This document shows positions 28,527 through 37,639 of a stretch of 64,000 bases of DNA, one piece after another. Both the position numbers and the translations under genes were made by a program. The notes below the pieces were generated by a model that was not told the DNA's origin, did no database searches, and was given only the letters and a program-made list of their open reading frames with translations. The number at the start of each line of letters is the position of its first letter. The first letter of the stretch is position 1. The DNA is from Desulfobacter sp. (lineage in GTDB: Bacteria; Desulfobacterota; Desulfobacteria; Desulfobacterales; Desulfobacteraceae). The stretch is from assembly GCA_028768525.1 (NCBI GenBank), contig CP054837.1, positions 1,408,001 through 1,472,000 of the forward strand. The letters run 5' to 3'.

Positions 28527-29789
28527 CTATATAGGGTACATATCGCCTTCAGGTGGGTAAATTTCAATGTTCTCATTTATTTTCCATATTATAGTTATCA
28601 TTGCCAATATAGTATAAAAAACTGTATCTAGAAAATGAACAAAAACAGGTTGCACCAAGCCATTGACGAAAAACATTAAAATAAGGGCAATACAACATAC
28701 GGCATGGCTTCTTATAAATTCATTTTTCCCGTATAAAATTAGCCTAATGCATGTGCTAATGGAAAATGCAAAAATTCCACAAAAAAATAAAATTCCAGTA
28801 ACTCCGGTCCTTACACCGATATTCAATAACATATTGTGAGGCCACAAAAAATGCTCGTTAGTTTGATACTGTTCGGGTATCCTAAATAGATATTTATCCC
28901 TGCCTATTAAATCGGGATCTCTATAGGTATCCAAAGAAAATCCGGTTCCGACAATAGGGTGATCCTCTATGATCTCAAGCGAGAAAAAAATCAATGCCAT
29001 CCTGGCATGGTCCTCGAATAATTTCGAGGGCTTAATTCTATCCTTTAAAGGGGTTTGTAAAGTGATACAGACAACGGCTACTGCGATAACAAACAATGTT
29101 TTTTTATTTTTCCAAAAAAGGATCGGCAGTGCGACACACAATGATAAAAAAGCACCCTTTGAATGTGTTAACAATACACCTGACAATAAAACCAGAATGG
29201 CTGCCACCAGTAGAATGCGATACCACATTTTTCGACTAATCTGAAACAACCAACCAGCCAATATGATACCCATAATCATTCCGAATGGCACAATATCAAT
29301 AGCAATAGCAGAAAACCCTTGGCACAAGCGTGTATGAATTCCATGTCCTAGCATAAGATAAAAATAGATTAAAAGCCAAAGCGTAAAAATAAACTCTGAA
29401 ACAACAATACAAACAGAAAGCAGAATGAGTTTTCTCTGGCTGAGAATAAAATTTACTAAGACAAGATATAAAAGCAAATACCTTATCAGATGCGAATAAA
29501 GAGCACGGATGCTATCCGGTTTATCCAGCGCAAAAAGGACACTGACCGCAGACCACGCTGAAAAAAAGAGCAAAGGATAAAACAGAGGAGATTTAACATA
29601 TAATTGAACGCCGCCTTCTTTGGCTAATACGATTGTGATGCCTACCGCTGAATAAAAGAATAACTGCACCAAAAAATTATTATGGGGGAAAGGGTTAAAA
29701 AAGAGGCCCCCCATTATCAGAAATAATACGATACGCTCTTTTTCTATTTCTAATTCAATTTTCCTAAGCCTTTTAAGCTCTGATATCAT
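28527..29789 (-). CDS. O-antigen ligase/polymerase family membrane protein
   Basis: A 420-residue inner-membrane protein with about ten to twelve hydrophobic segments and one large periplasmic loop. The loop holds HPIVGTGFSLDTYRDPDLIG, NEHFLWPHNMLLNIGVRTGV, the Wzy_C/WaaL hallmark around a conserved His. It should either polymerise O units or attach O chains to the core; sequence alone cannot decide. The gene is AT-rich. Its start overlaps the FkbM gene by 4 bases. Confidence 0.85.
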   Translation of the reverse strand: MISELKRLRKIELEIEKERIVLFLIMGGLFFNPFPHNNFLVQLFFYSAVGITIVLAKEGGVQLYVKSPLFYPLLFFSAWSAVSVLFALDKPDSIRALYSHLIRYLLLYLVLVNFILSQRKLILLSVCIVVSEFIFTLWLLIYFYLMLGHGIHTRLCQGFSAIAIDIVPFGMIMGIILAGWLFQISRKMWYRILLVAAILVLLSGVLLTHSKGAFLSLCVALPILFWKNKKTLFVIAVAVVCITLQTPLKDRIKPSKLFEDHARMALIFFSLEIIEDHPIVGTGFSLDTYRDPDLIGRDKYLFRIPEQYQTNEHFLWPHNMLLNIGVRTGVTGILFFCGIFAFSISTCIRLILYGKNEFIRSHAVCCIALILMFFVNGLVQPVFVHFLDTVFYTILAMITIIWKINENIEIYPPEGDMYPI

Positions 29790-30541
29790 CCTAACTCACC
29801 ATCTTTTTTAAAACTAGTTGGAAAATCTTTTAACCGGATTGTCCTAAAAAAAGCAATCCAGGTCATTATTTTCACAACTCTTGGAAAACGAGCCAACAAA
29901 TCCTTATCAATCAAAACAATATCATGCTGTTCTTTATTTCTGCCGTGGCCCAACATGACGTATCCCATCTTGTCTGCCAAGGCAATTACATCCTCTCTTG
30001 TTTTCTGGCCTTCCCAAAAGGCCTCATTTTCAACCTCAGCATGGATAAGCTTGACCTGCTCCCGGACATTTGTAATGCTTTGAAGCACTTCATAAGAGGC
30101 ACCCTCAACGTCTATCCAAAGTGCAATACTGCCATTGACTTTCATTTCAGCCATTTTCGAATCAACTCGCACTCCATTTAGTTGAATCTTCGCCGGCTCT
30201 TTTTCAAGTGTCCTTGGGAAAGCAGAACTCATTCCACGGAGGTGCTCATCCTTTCCTTCTTGGTCAGACGCTTCTTGAATGAAAAATTCTTTTGGGCCAT
30301 TTTCATTCCAAACAACCTCATTGAATATGGAGATATCTTCATTGCTAAAAAATGGGTTGCCAACGATCTGCGCATAATTATCTGGATTTGCTTCAAAGAT
30401 AACGATCTGAGACGTGGGAAGTATTTTTTTAAACCTCAAAGCATCGGATCCATCCATCGATCCAATATCACAAATTACAGACGGCTTTATAAACCTCAAC
30501 AAAAGATTGAACAAAAATTTTGTTCCCAATTCCATTATCAT
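29786..30541 (-). CDS. FkbM-family methyltransferase
   Basis: A 251-residue SAM-dependent methyltransferase. PSVICDIGSMDGSDALRFKK is motif I, and IVIFEANPDNYAQIVGN, ALWIDVEGASYEVLQSI and LIHAEVENEAFWEG are FkbM signatures. Probably O-methylates a sugar of the O chain. It overlaps both neighbours by 4 bases. Confidence 0.87.
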   Translation of the reverse strand: MIMELGTKFLFNLLLRFIKPSVICDIGSMDGSDALRFKKILPTSQIVIFEANPDNYAQIVGNPFFSNEDISIFNEVVWNENGPKEFFIQEASDQEGKDEHLRGMSSAFPRTLEKEPAKIQLNGVRVDSKMAEMKVNGSIALWIDVEGASYEVLQSITNVREQVKLIHAEVENEAFWEGQKTREDVIALADKMGYVMLGHGRNKEQHDIVLIDKDLLARFPRVVKIMTWIAFFRTIRLKDFPTSFKKDGELG

Positions 30542-31419
30542 ACACCCCGTTTAAAAATTTTTTTAAAAAAACTCTTAGTTCCAATTCTATTTTGCTTATC
30601 AGTACTCCAATTAGACTGTTCTACAATACCTAAATAGTTTTCTGAAAGTACGGTTTCATTTTCTCCAAGTCCTATGCTTTCATCAAATTGTTTTTTATAA
30701 TGATAGACCTTAAACAATGGTTCTAAAGGTATGATGGGAATGACTCTGCTTTTTAAAAGATATTCCCCGTACCATAGTATTTCACATGGATAATTAGAGA
30801 TCAATTCAATCATATTGGTTTTGTTTGGAACCACATACTCCTCATACAACGCCCGCCAGACTCTGGAAGACCAAACAACTGGTGTCGGACCAAAATCAAA
30901 ACAGCACCCTGTCCGTTTAAAAATATCTTTGAAGAGTTCCCTCAATTCATAATAGTCTTTTATAATATTTTTTCGCCCCTGGCGGGCTGCAAAACTGAGC
31001 AGATCTTTAGATTGATGCAAAATTGTATATGGCGTATAATCGTCAACCAAAAAGTCCTTTAAAAAAAATGGACGAATAAAATAAGAATCTGAATCAATAA
31101 TAAGGTAGTTTGGACTTATTTCCATTCTCCAGAATTCCGCTTTGATCAACTGTTGAACTAAATGGGGCGGAAGTTTTTCAACTTTCTTTTGAAGGTGTTC
31201 TTCTCCCCCCACAGTTTTGCTTGATATCTCTTCGTCGGTTAGAAGCCTTACATTGTAGCCTTGCAGCCTATTTTGGAATAATGGCAGTTCTTTGCACGGG
31301 CATGATAGATAGAACGGGATCCTATCTACATTGTACTTTTCCAGGCTATCAGCCAATTTGACGACCCGTTCAATATCGGGCGCATATGACTTACAAAAGA
31401 TCGAAAACAAACAACTCAA
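30538..31419 (-). CDS. DUF6492-type glycosyltransferase-like protein
   Basis: A 293-residue protein. PNYLIIDSDSYFIRPFF carries a DxD-like motif and SKDLLSFAARQ follows, as in DUF6492 proteins related to glycosyltransferases. CCFDFGPTPVVWSSRVWRAL may be an acceptor site. The start is TTG 31419 with AGAAGG upstream. It lies among glycosyltransferases, so a sugar-transfer role is likely but unproven. Confidence 0.7.
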   Translation of the reverse strand: MSCLFSIFCKSYAPDIERVVKLADSLEKYNVDRIPFYLSCPCKELPLFQNRLQGYNVRLLTDEEISSKTVGGEEHLQKKVEKLPPHLVQQLIKAEFWRMEISPNYLIIDSDSYFIRPFFLKDFLVDDYTPYTILHQSKDLLSFAARQGRKNIIKDYYELRELFKDIFKRTGCCFDFGPTPVVWSSRVWRALYEEYVVPNKTNMIELISNYPCEILWYGEYLLKSRVIPIIPLEPLFKVYHYKKQFDESIGLGENETVLSENYLGIVEQSNWSTDKQNRIGTKSFFKKIFKRGV

Positions 31420-31487
31420 ATTTTACCTTCTATTTTTAACGAATTCGGATTGCATTGTATCTAAAAGCAACAATAACCAATAAAGGG

Positions 31488-32453
31488 TTATTGTTTGTAT
31501 AAATAAAAACAAGCCTGATCTCCAAGCTTAAATTCGTTCAGGGTAATAGACCATTTTTTAAATTTATTTATCATTTTTTTTGTAAAAATACTTTTTTTAC
31601 GAGAATAAGCAAATGATTCCTTGTCAAATAAAGCAATATCTTTCCTACATTGCTCGCTTCCCCAGAACTGAAACTCATTGGAATCGTACACTATACTCTT
31701 AACGCTGAACCCTGCGCTTTCCGCCAGTAATCTCATGCTATTCTCAGAATACAAAAACAAATGACGGGGCGCATCCAATTGAACCCAATCGGTTTTGTAT
31801 TTCTGCCATATGAAATTCCCAAAAACAGGTATACGGATCATTACAAAACGATCATTCCTTAAGAGCTCAAACAACTTTTTCAACACACGTTCTGGCTCTG
31901 GCATATGTTCAAAGGAATGATGGAGCATTATATAGTCATATCTTCCATCAAGTTGTTCAAGATCTGATTTCAGAATTGACACCCCATTTTCATAAACGAC
32001 TGTTTTAGAGATATATTTATCCAACCCGTAAAGGTTTTTAAAACCTTCTTTCTTTAACCGAATTAAAAAATTACCGGCCCCGCACCCGACATCAAGTATA
32101 TTTGAATCCAGGTCTACGTTAACCCCTTTGAACCAATCAAAATACTCAGGGGGGCGATAAACTGCTTGCAATACAGATCGAAAAAAACCGTTACTGCCGA
32201 GACATGCCTTTGCTCTTTCTCGTTTTAAAAATGCTTTGACCCTATTATCTTTCAGTTTCGGCGGGTTCTGGAACGAATTGTAAGATTCATCATAATATCG
32301 CCCAAGGTCATCTGGGATATCCTTAATCTGCAATGTTCCGCAATGGGTGCATTCAAAGTATTCAAATGTTTCATCCATGCCGTACATGGTTTCACATAGT
32401 TTATGAATCAACAAATCTGAAGATTCGCCACAAATTCTACACGAACTCGCCAT
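31488..32453 (-). CDS. class I SAM methyltransferase with N-terminal zinc ribbon
   Basis: A 321-residue protein. Cysteines at the start (SSCRICGESS) and CTHCGTLQ form a zinc ribbon, as in sugar C-methyltransferases. The SAM motif is NILDVGCGAGNFLIRLKKEG, with YIMLHHSFEHMPEPERVL further on. The substrate is probably a nucleotide sugar or O-antigen sugar. The start overlaps the upstream GT2 gene by 17 bases. Confidence 0.85.
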   Translation of the reverse strand: MASSCRICGESSDLLIHKLCETMYGMDETFEYFECTHCGTLQIKDIPDDLGRYYDESYNSFQNPPKLKDNRVKAFLKRERAKACLGSNGFFRSVLQAVYRPPEYFDWFKGVNVDLDSNILDVGCGAGNFLIRLKKEGFKNLYGLDKYISKTVVYENGVSILKSDLEQLDGRYDYIMLHHSFEHMPEPERVLKKLFELLRNDRFVMIRIPVFGNFIWQKYKTDWVQLDAPRHLFLYSENSMRLLAESAGFSVKSIVYDSNEFQFWGSEQCRKDIALFDKESFAYSRKKSIFTKKMINKFKKWSITLNEFKLGDQACFYLYKQ

Positions 32454-33417
32454 TACATTTCCTGAATTTTTTGATCACTGAGTTTAATGCCATTTTATAT
32501 TTTATTTTCTTGACCGGATTTGTCGGATAGAACGATTTAGCCATCATATACCTTCTCATAAACCGGTAATAAATATTTTTACAAATATCACGATTTAGTT
32601 TGTTTTCTTCTTGAAGTTTGACATATTCTCTTAATATACTGAAGTTGCATTCCCTTATATGATAAAGTTGGAATCCCTCTGGGTGTTTCGCCTTTAGCAA
32701 TTTTCTATTTGCCTTCATCAAATTGTGAACGCGGCGCTGAGCGTGACTCGAGAAACTTTTACCAGCCTTATGATAAATGAAAACCCCCTCTGTAATCATA
32801 ATCTTATATCCCTTTTTAAGGACCTTTAATGAAAAATCGGTATCTTCATAATATCCTAATCCAAAAGATTCGTCTAACCCACCAAGTTGAGTATAAATAT
32901 TTTTCTTGATTGCAACACAGCAAAAATCCAGACGTGGTGATTCAAAGCAATCTTCATTGGAATGACGGCACCAGGAATGTCCATCTTCTATAATTTTCTT
33001 AAAATCTGAAGCTTCTGAATATATTTTCTGTTCATTTCCGGCTTCATTGGTGACAGGCGCCAGCATCGCCCAAGTTTGATTTGAATCCAGCAAGGAAGAT
33101 AGTTTTCCAATGGCATTGGGAGGAACAACTGTATCACTGTTTAATAAAACAACAATATCACCCTTTGCCCTCCTTACACCATCATTATTGCCGCCCGCAA
33201 ATCCCCGGTTTTCTATATTTAAAATCAAACTAAGATTAGTATGCTTCAATGCCTTTTTTTTCAACATCTCAACGGTGTTGTCCTTGGAGTTGTTATCAAC
33301 CACAATAATCTCAAATTCAGAATTGGACTCATCATCAAAGAGACTTTCCAGGCAGGGGCCCGTTGTTTCATCGTAATTATTATAACTGACAATTATTATG
33401 CTGGTTTTGGGAGGCAC
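32437..33417 (-). CDS. GT2-family glycosyltransferase (rhamnosyltransferase-like)
   Basis: A 326-residue GT-A enzyme. It begins TSIIIVSYNNYDETTGPCLE, has FEIIVVDNNSKDNTVEML, FAGGNNDGVRRAKGDIVVLL followed by NSDT, and LDESFGLGYYEDTDFSLKVL. This pattern resembles WbbL-type rhamnosyltransferases. The start is GTG 33417, overlapping the upstream GT4 gene by 22 bases. Confidence 0.87.
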   Translation of the reverse strand: MPPKTSIIIVSYNNYDETTGPCLESLFDDESNSEFEIIVVDNNSKDNTVEMLKKKALKHTNLSLILNIENRGFAGGNNDGVRRAKGDIVVLLNSDTVVPPNAIGKLSSLLDSNQTWAMLAPVTNEAGNEQKIYSEASDFKKIIEDGHSWCRHSNEDCFESPRLDFCCVAIKKNIYTQLGGLDESFGLGYYEDTDFSLKVLKKGYKIMITEGVFIYHKAGKSFSSHAQRRVHNLMKANRKLLKAKHPEGFQLYHIRECNFSILREYVKLQEENKLNRDICKNIYYRFMRRYMMAKSFYPTNPVKKIKYKMALNSVIKKFRKCNGEFV

Positions 33418-34727
33418 GTTTCAACAACTCCTATTATATTTTCAACTGCTCTTTCGACGGTAAAGAGTGAGGCAGAGGGCCTCGCTCTATTCAATTCATT
33501 TTTACGCCAAGCATTAATCAACATTTTAATCCCGGATTTAATTCCTTCAAAATCATCCGAATCTAACACAGGATTGTCGATAGAGCACATCAAAGAGGCT
33601 AATTCCGAGCGCTTGGATGCAATGCAGGCAATAGGTCTTCGGACCAATAAATACTCATAGAGTTTTGAAGGGATATACTCTTCACCTATTTTCGACTCTC
33701 CATGAACCAAAACGAGAACATCGCAAAGGTGCATTTTCTCAAACACCCGCTGTCGACCAGTTTTACCGGTGAAGTGGTCAAACTCAAGCCGACCATGTTC
33801 GCAAACAACTTTTTCTAATGAAAATCTATCTACCGCGGCTCTAGAAATACCGTCAAGGGCTGTCCCATAAACATCTAAAACTACCTTCTCTCTCAAGGCC
33901 GGATCTTCATCAAAAAGAGCGCCGAGAACCGCCATCAAAATATACAAATTCCGATCCTCCGCCAGAGATCCAAAGTGACCGAAGTGAATTTGATTGCGCT
34001 TCTCATACCTCACCTTCTTGATACTCGGAGGAGAGGCGCCAGGGCGTAAGACATGACCTTTCCCGTATATACCGGTACGCGCTTCAGCCCGTTCACATGC
34101 ACTGTGTGTAAAATAAAAAACGGCACACGCATTTTCAAACACTGTCTTCTCAAGCCACTTGTGAAAAGCATATCGTTGATATTTTTTCTCCCCATGATCA
34201 GAAATCAACGGATCATGGATTTCCGCAAGCCAAGGAATTGCAAACAGTTTGTTTAGGATAAACCCTGCTAAATGGGTACTACTAGGCCCTGCTGTTGTAT
34301 AGATTAATTCGGGCTTGTTTCTTTTTATTAGGCCAAATCCTTTAATGCTTGCGCTAAGAAACCACGACCAGTGGCTATCCAAATTTATAAAAATTTTTTC
34401 AAGCAGTAGGAAAGGTAAACATATAATAGTGACTAATGCTTTCAAAAGCCGGGCTCTTGAACTATTAAAATATTTTTTTTCTATTATTTTCCTAGTTTCA
34501 AAATTGAAGCCGGATGGAGCCATAGAAATGACTTGGTAGTGAGGAAAAGCTTTATCTTTTGTCCCTGTAGGGGCACTAATGACTAACGGCTGGATCCCAT
34601 CTCGCATAAGATACGGAATTTTATCGGTTATGGTCTGACTCGCTGCCCTTCCATCCATATTAAAACAATGCGATAGAATCAACCATTTTCTATGGTATAA
34701 TTCCTCATTTTTTTTATTACGCCCCAA
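33396..34727 (-). CDS. GT4-family glycosyltransferase
   Basis: A 443-residue protein with GT4 layout: an acceptor half containing NKPELIYTTAGPSSTHLAGF and IPWLAEIHDPL, and a donor half with IHFGHFGSLAEDRNLYILMA, VLVLVHGESKIGEEYIPSKL and YEYLLVRRPIACIA. Start: TTG 34727 with AGAAGGA upstream. It is first in a tightly overlapping set of six AT-rich genes with its own predicted promoter (34841-34870). Confidence 0.82.
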   Translation of the reverse strand: MGRNKKNEELYHRKWLILSHCFNMDGRAASQTITDKIPYLMRDGIQPLVISAPTGTKDKAFPHYQVISMAPSGFNFETRKIIEKKYFNSSRARLLKALVTIICLPFLLLEKIFINLDSHWSWFLSASIKGFGLIKRNKPELIYTTAGPSSTHLAGFILNKLFAIPWLAEIHDPLISDHGEKKYQRYAFHKWLEKTVFENACAVFYFTHSACERAEARTGIYGKGHVLRPGASPPSIKKVRYEKRNQIHFGHFGSLAEDRNLYILMAVLGALFDEDPALREKVVLDVYGTALDGISRAAVDRFSLEKVVCEHGRLEFDHFTGKTGRQRVFEKMHLCDVLVLVHGESKIGEEYIPSKLYEYLLVRRPIACIASKRSELASLMCSIDNPVLDSDDFEGIKSGIKMLINAWRKNELNRARPSASLFTVERAVENIIGVVETCLPKPA

Positions 34728-34840
34728 AAGATGTCCTTCTGTTCAAATCCCAAACAACAAAAAAATGCATTAACTCAAACCAACTATGTTTCATACACTG
34801 TCTTCGAAAAATAGTTTAAACAATTTATCACAAAATGCAT

Positions 34841-34870
34841 CTTTTATCTCTGAATAAGATACTCTGTCAA
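34841..34870 (-). promoter_or_regulatory. predicted promoter for the distal O-antigen genes
   Basis: On the minus strand TTGACA (34870-34865), 18 bases, TAAAAG (34846-34841). It lies in the 294-base gap between the TylF-like gene and the GT4 gene; nothing else is recognised in that gap. The geometry is the same as the promoter at 35907-35936. Confidence 0.45.
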
Positions 34871-35021
34871 AATAATATCCAGTCACGCTTTTGCCTAAAA
34901 ACCGGGATTTCTGGACAACTGACTAAGAGTTAGTTACGGGAAATCTTAGAGAGGTTTTTAATACATGCAAATCCTCTTTTACAGTGTCTTAAATCAATAC
35001 CTCCTAATGTTACCCCCCTTC

Positions 35022-35843
35022 TTATTTCCGCCAGTAAACACCTGTCCAGTCAATGCTTTCTATAGGGCTTTCAATTTTGTGCTCTTTACGATAGATATCC
35101 ACAGCCTTTTTACAAGGTGGATGAACATAATCGTCAATAATACAAAATCCGCCATCAGATAATTTAGGATATAGATTTGTAATGGCATCCATGGTGGATT
35201 CATACATGTCACCGTCAATCCTTAAAACAGACAGTTTATCAATAGGCGCCGTGGGCAGAGTATCTTTAAACCAGCCTTTAAGGAAATGAACATTCTCATC
35301 AAGCAATCCATATTTTTCAAAATTTGACTTAACGATGTCCTCTGAAACTGCAAGGAAATCCTCTGTATAGTGTATATCTCCAATGTCTAGAGGATATTTT
35401 TCTTCATCAGGTTTAGGAAGGCCTTCAAACGAGTCTGCAACATACACAATCCGATCAGAAATATTGTAAGACTTCAAAATAGCTTTCATAAGTATTACAG
35501 CACCTCCCCGCCAAACTCCTGTTTCAATAAAATCTCCTTTAATATCCTCTTTCAGTACTGTTTCAACGCAATACTGGATATTGTCCAAACGTTTTCTGCC
35601 AACCATAGATTCCCCATACCGTGGCCATACTTTGCCATCCTCTTTATCTGACTCATTAGATTTCGGTAATTTAACAATCTGATAATTAAATAGTCTGAAA
35701 AATTTAACCAGTGTTAATAAAAAAGTTCTATGAACTTTGCTCTTTTTGTATGCAAAGGTTTCAATCGGCATACCAGGTTCATCCCATAGGGCAAAATTAA
35801 GCGTATCTTTTAATAATTCTAAATATAAATTTTTCGTTTTCAT
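35022..35843 (-). CDS. TylF/MycF-family O-methyltransferase
   Basis: A 273-residue protein. FIETGVWRGGAVILMKAIL is the SAM motif, and YVADSFEGLPKPDEEKYPLD, LRIDGDMYESTMDAI and GGFCIIDDYVHPPCKKAV are hallmarks of the macrocin O-methyltransferase family, including the Asp metal ligands. Expected to methylate a deoxysugar of the O chain. It is AT-rich and stands alone between two gaps, with a predicted promoter upstream. Confidence 0.88.
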   Translation of the reverse strand: MKTKNLYLELLKDTLNFALWDEPGMPIETFAYKKSKVHRTFLLTLVKFFRLFNYQIVKLPKSNESDKEDGKVWPRYGESMVGRKRLDNIQYCVETVLKEDIKGDFIETGVWRGGAVILMKAILKSYNISDRIVYVADSFEGLPKPDEEKYPLDIGDIHYTEDFLAVSEDIVKSNFEKYGLLDENVHFLKGWFKDTLPTAPIDKLSVLRIDGDMYESTMDAITNLYPKLSDGGFCIIDDYVHPPCKKAVDIYRKEHKIESPIESIDWTGVYWRK

Positions 35844-35906
35844 ATATAATGATTTCCAAAATTATGTAAGTTATCTGAATAGATCTCAATCGCAAAACAA
35901 GCAATC

Positions 35907-35936
35907 TTTTTAGGATATCATTAAAGCTATTGTCAA
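35907..35936 (-). promoter_or_regulatory. predicted promoter at the head of the AT-rich O-antigen segment
   Basis: On the minus strand a consensus TTGACA (35936-35931), 18 bases, TAAAAA (35912-35907). It lies in the 175-base gap between the core glycosyltransferase operon and the TylF-like gene and could uncouple O-antigen expression from the core operon. Confidence 0.45.
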
Positions 35937-36018
35937 GGAGAGATTCTATGTAGCCTTAAATTATTATTTGCATTTAACTATAGTTCGGGCTCTGATCGTC
36001 CAATTCAGCTCAGGCGAC

Positions 36019-36819
36019 TTATTTATAATCACTCTTTTTTATTTCTAAAAAAGAATCAATCCCATTCTTCTTTAAATAAAGCTTGGCATACTTATAGAAG
36101 GTACCCTGAAAATTGCCGAATGCGATCATGAATCCCGGCCAGCCATCCAGAATACCAAGTTTCAGAATATAGATGGTAAAGGCAGACCAGAATCCGTGGG
36201 CCAATGCTTTGAACATACCTGCGGATTTTCCGGCTTCCGCCAGTTTCTCCGCCCCCAGCGTGGAATAGCGGTTGGATTTGTGGATCACCTCTTCCAGATT
36301 CTTATAGGGAATCTGAAGGATATTGGATTTAAAATGCCCACAGGGCCGGTCGCTGACCACCCGGTAGCGTTCATGAACGGCGTCGGGCTCAAAGACCAAT
36401 ACCCCTTTTCGGAAAAGCTGGGGCTGCCTGTAATCGGGGTAAAAACCGGCATGGCGGATCCACCGGCCCATGAAAAAATTACGTCTAGGCACATAGTAGG
36501 CGTCCATACTGCCGGGATCATTGATGATTGACAGAATCTCCTGCCGGGCCGCTTCGGTACACCGTTCATCGGAATCCAGGCTGAAAATCCAGTCATGGGA
36601 ACAGGCGGCAATGGCATCGTTCCTCAGCTTCCCAAACCCCTTAAAGGGAATCTGAACCACCCGTGCGCCATGGGCTTCAGCGATTTCAACGGTCCCATCA
36701 GTGCTGTTTGAATCCGCCACCACGATTTCATCTGCCCAGGCAACGCTTTTCAGGGCGTCCCTAATCTTGTCTGCTTCATTGAATGCGATTATATAAACGG
36801 ATAATTTATTCACTGTCAT
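36019..36819 (-). CDS. GT2-family LPS core glycosyltransferase (WaaE/KdtX-like)
   Basis: A 266-residue enzyme. LSVYIIAFNEADKIRDALKS, EIVVADSNSTDGTVEIAE, FGKLRNDAIAACSHDWIFSL followed by DSDE, and FRKGVLVFEPDAVHERY match WaaE-type core glucosyltransferases. ATG 36819 gives 14 bases of overlap with the upstream gene; a GTG at 36813 has slightly better spacing to AAGGA. The longer upstream frame is out of register with the family and is not used. Confidence 0.85.
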   Translation of the reverse strand: MTVNKLSVYIIAFNEADKIRDALKSVAWADEIVVADSNSTDGTVEIAEAHGARVVQIPFKGFGKLRNDAIAACSHDWIFSLDSDERCTEAARQEILSIINDPGSMDAYYVPRRNFFMGRWIRHAGFYPDYRQPQLFRKGVLVFEPDAVHERYRVVSDRPCGHFKSNILQIPYKNLEEVIHKSNRYSTLGAEKLAEAGKSAGMFKALAHGFWSAFTIYILKLGILDGWPGFMIAFGNFQGTFYKYAKLYLKKNGIDSFLEIKKSDYK

Positions 36820-37639
36820 ATCCTTGCGCACCGGCATCTTCATCTGACGCAGCAAGACTGTCCAGTCCCAGCCGGCAATAATAGGTTTCAGAACGCTCTG
36901 AAATTTCCAAAAGGGCGTCATTTTCTTCCAATTTATCCCGGGAATTCTCCCGGTGCCACAGATGGTAGCAGATGGCACGGAAAGGGTGCTCCCTGCGCGT
37001 CAAGCCGTAGCGAAAGAGCCGGACCACAAATTCTGTATCCTCCCGCCCCCACCCCACGAAAGCCTGGTTGAAACCGTTCACGGCCACCATATCCTCCCGG
37101 AAAATACCCATGTTGCAGCTGCGGATCCCAGAGAGTTTTTTTACCGTATAGGCTGGTAGAAAGGGCACCCTGACAATGTGGTGGCCGTTGGAAATGTCTT
37201 TCCCCAAAACAAGTCCCATGAGGCGGAGGAGTGATCCCATGTCCCTGTGATCAAACTCTTCCACCTGCTTTTCATTGACCAGCACCCGTTTTCCCTGAAA
37301 AAAACTGCCGGGCCGTGCAAGGGCCATGTGGTCGGCCACAAAATGCCTTTCAGGGATACAGTCGCCGTCCAGGAGGATTAGATAATCCCCTTCAGCGGCC
37401 AGGACCGCCTTATTCCGGATTCTTGCCGCCCGGAACCCCTCATCCGCCTGCCACACATGGGATATGGAAATATCCTGCCTGGCCAGGTAGGGGGAGAGCA
37501 TCTCTTCGGTTTGAGGGCCGGAACCGTCATCGGCCACGATAATGTCATGGGGCAGGCAGGTCTGGCCAAGCAGGCCGTCCAGCACTTTTTTCAAGGCATC
37601 AGGCCGGTTATAGGTGGTCACAATCACCGAGGCTCTCAT
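36806..37639 (-). CDS. GT2-family glycosyltransferase with galactosyltransferase-like C-terminus
   Basis: A 277-residue protein. SVIVTTYNRPDALKKVLDGL, DIIVADDGSGPQTEEML, YLILLDGDCIPERHF (DxD) and NMGIFREDMVAVNGFNQAFV followed by GWGREDTEF are typical of GT2 enzymes with the Glyco_transf_7C block. It probably adds a core sugar. It overlaps waaC by 4 bases. Confidence 0.87.
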   Translation of the reverse strand: MRASVIVTTYNRPDALKKVLDGLLGQTCLPHDIIVADDGSGPQTEEMLSPYLARQDISISHVWQADEGFRAARIRNKAVLAAEGDYLILLDGDCIPERHFVADHMALARPGSFFQGKRVLVNEKQVEEFDHRDMGSLLRLMGLVLGKDISNGHHIVRVPFLPAYTVKKLSGIRSCNMGIFREDMVAVNGFNQAFVGWGREDTEFVVRLFRYGLTRREHPFRAICYHLWHRENSRDKLEENDALLEISERSETYYCRLGLDSLAASDEDAGAQGYDSE

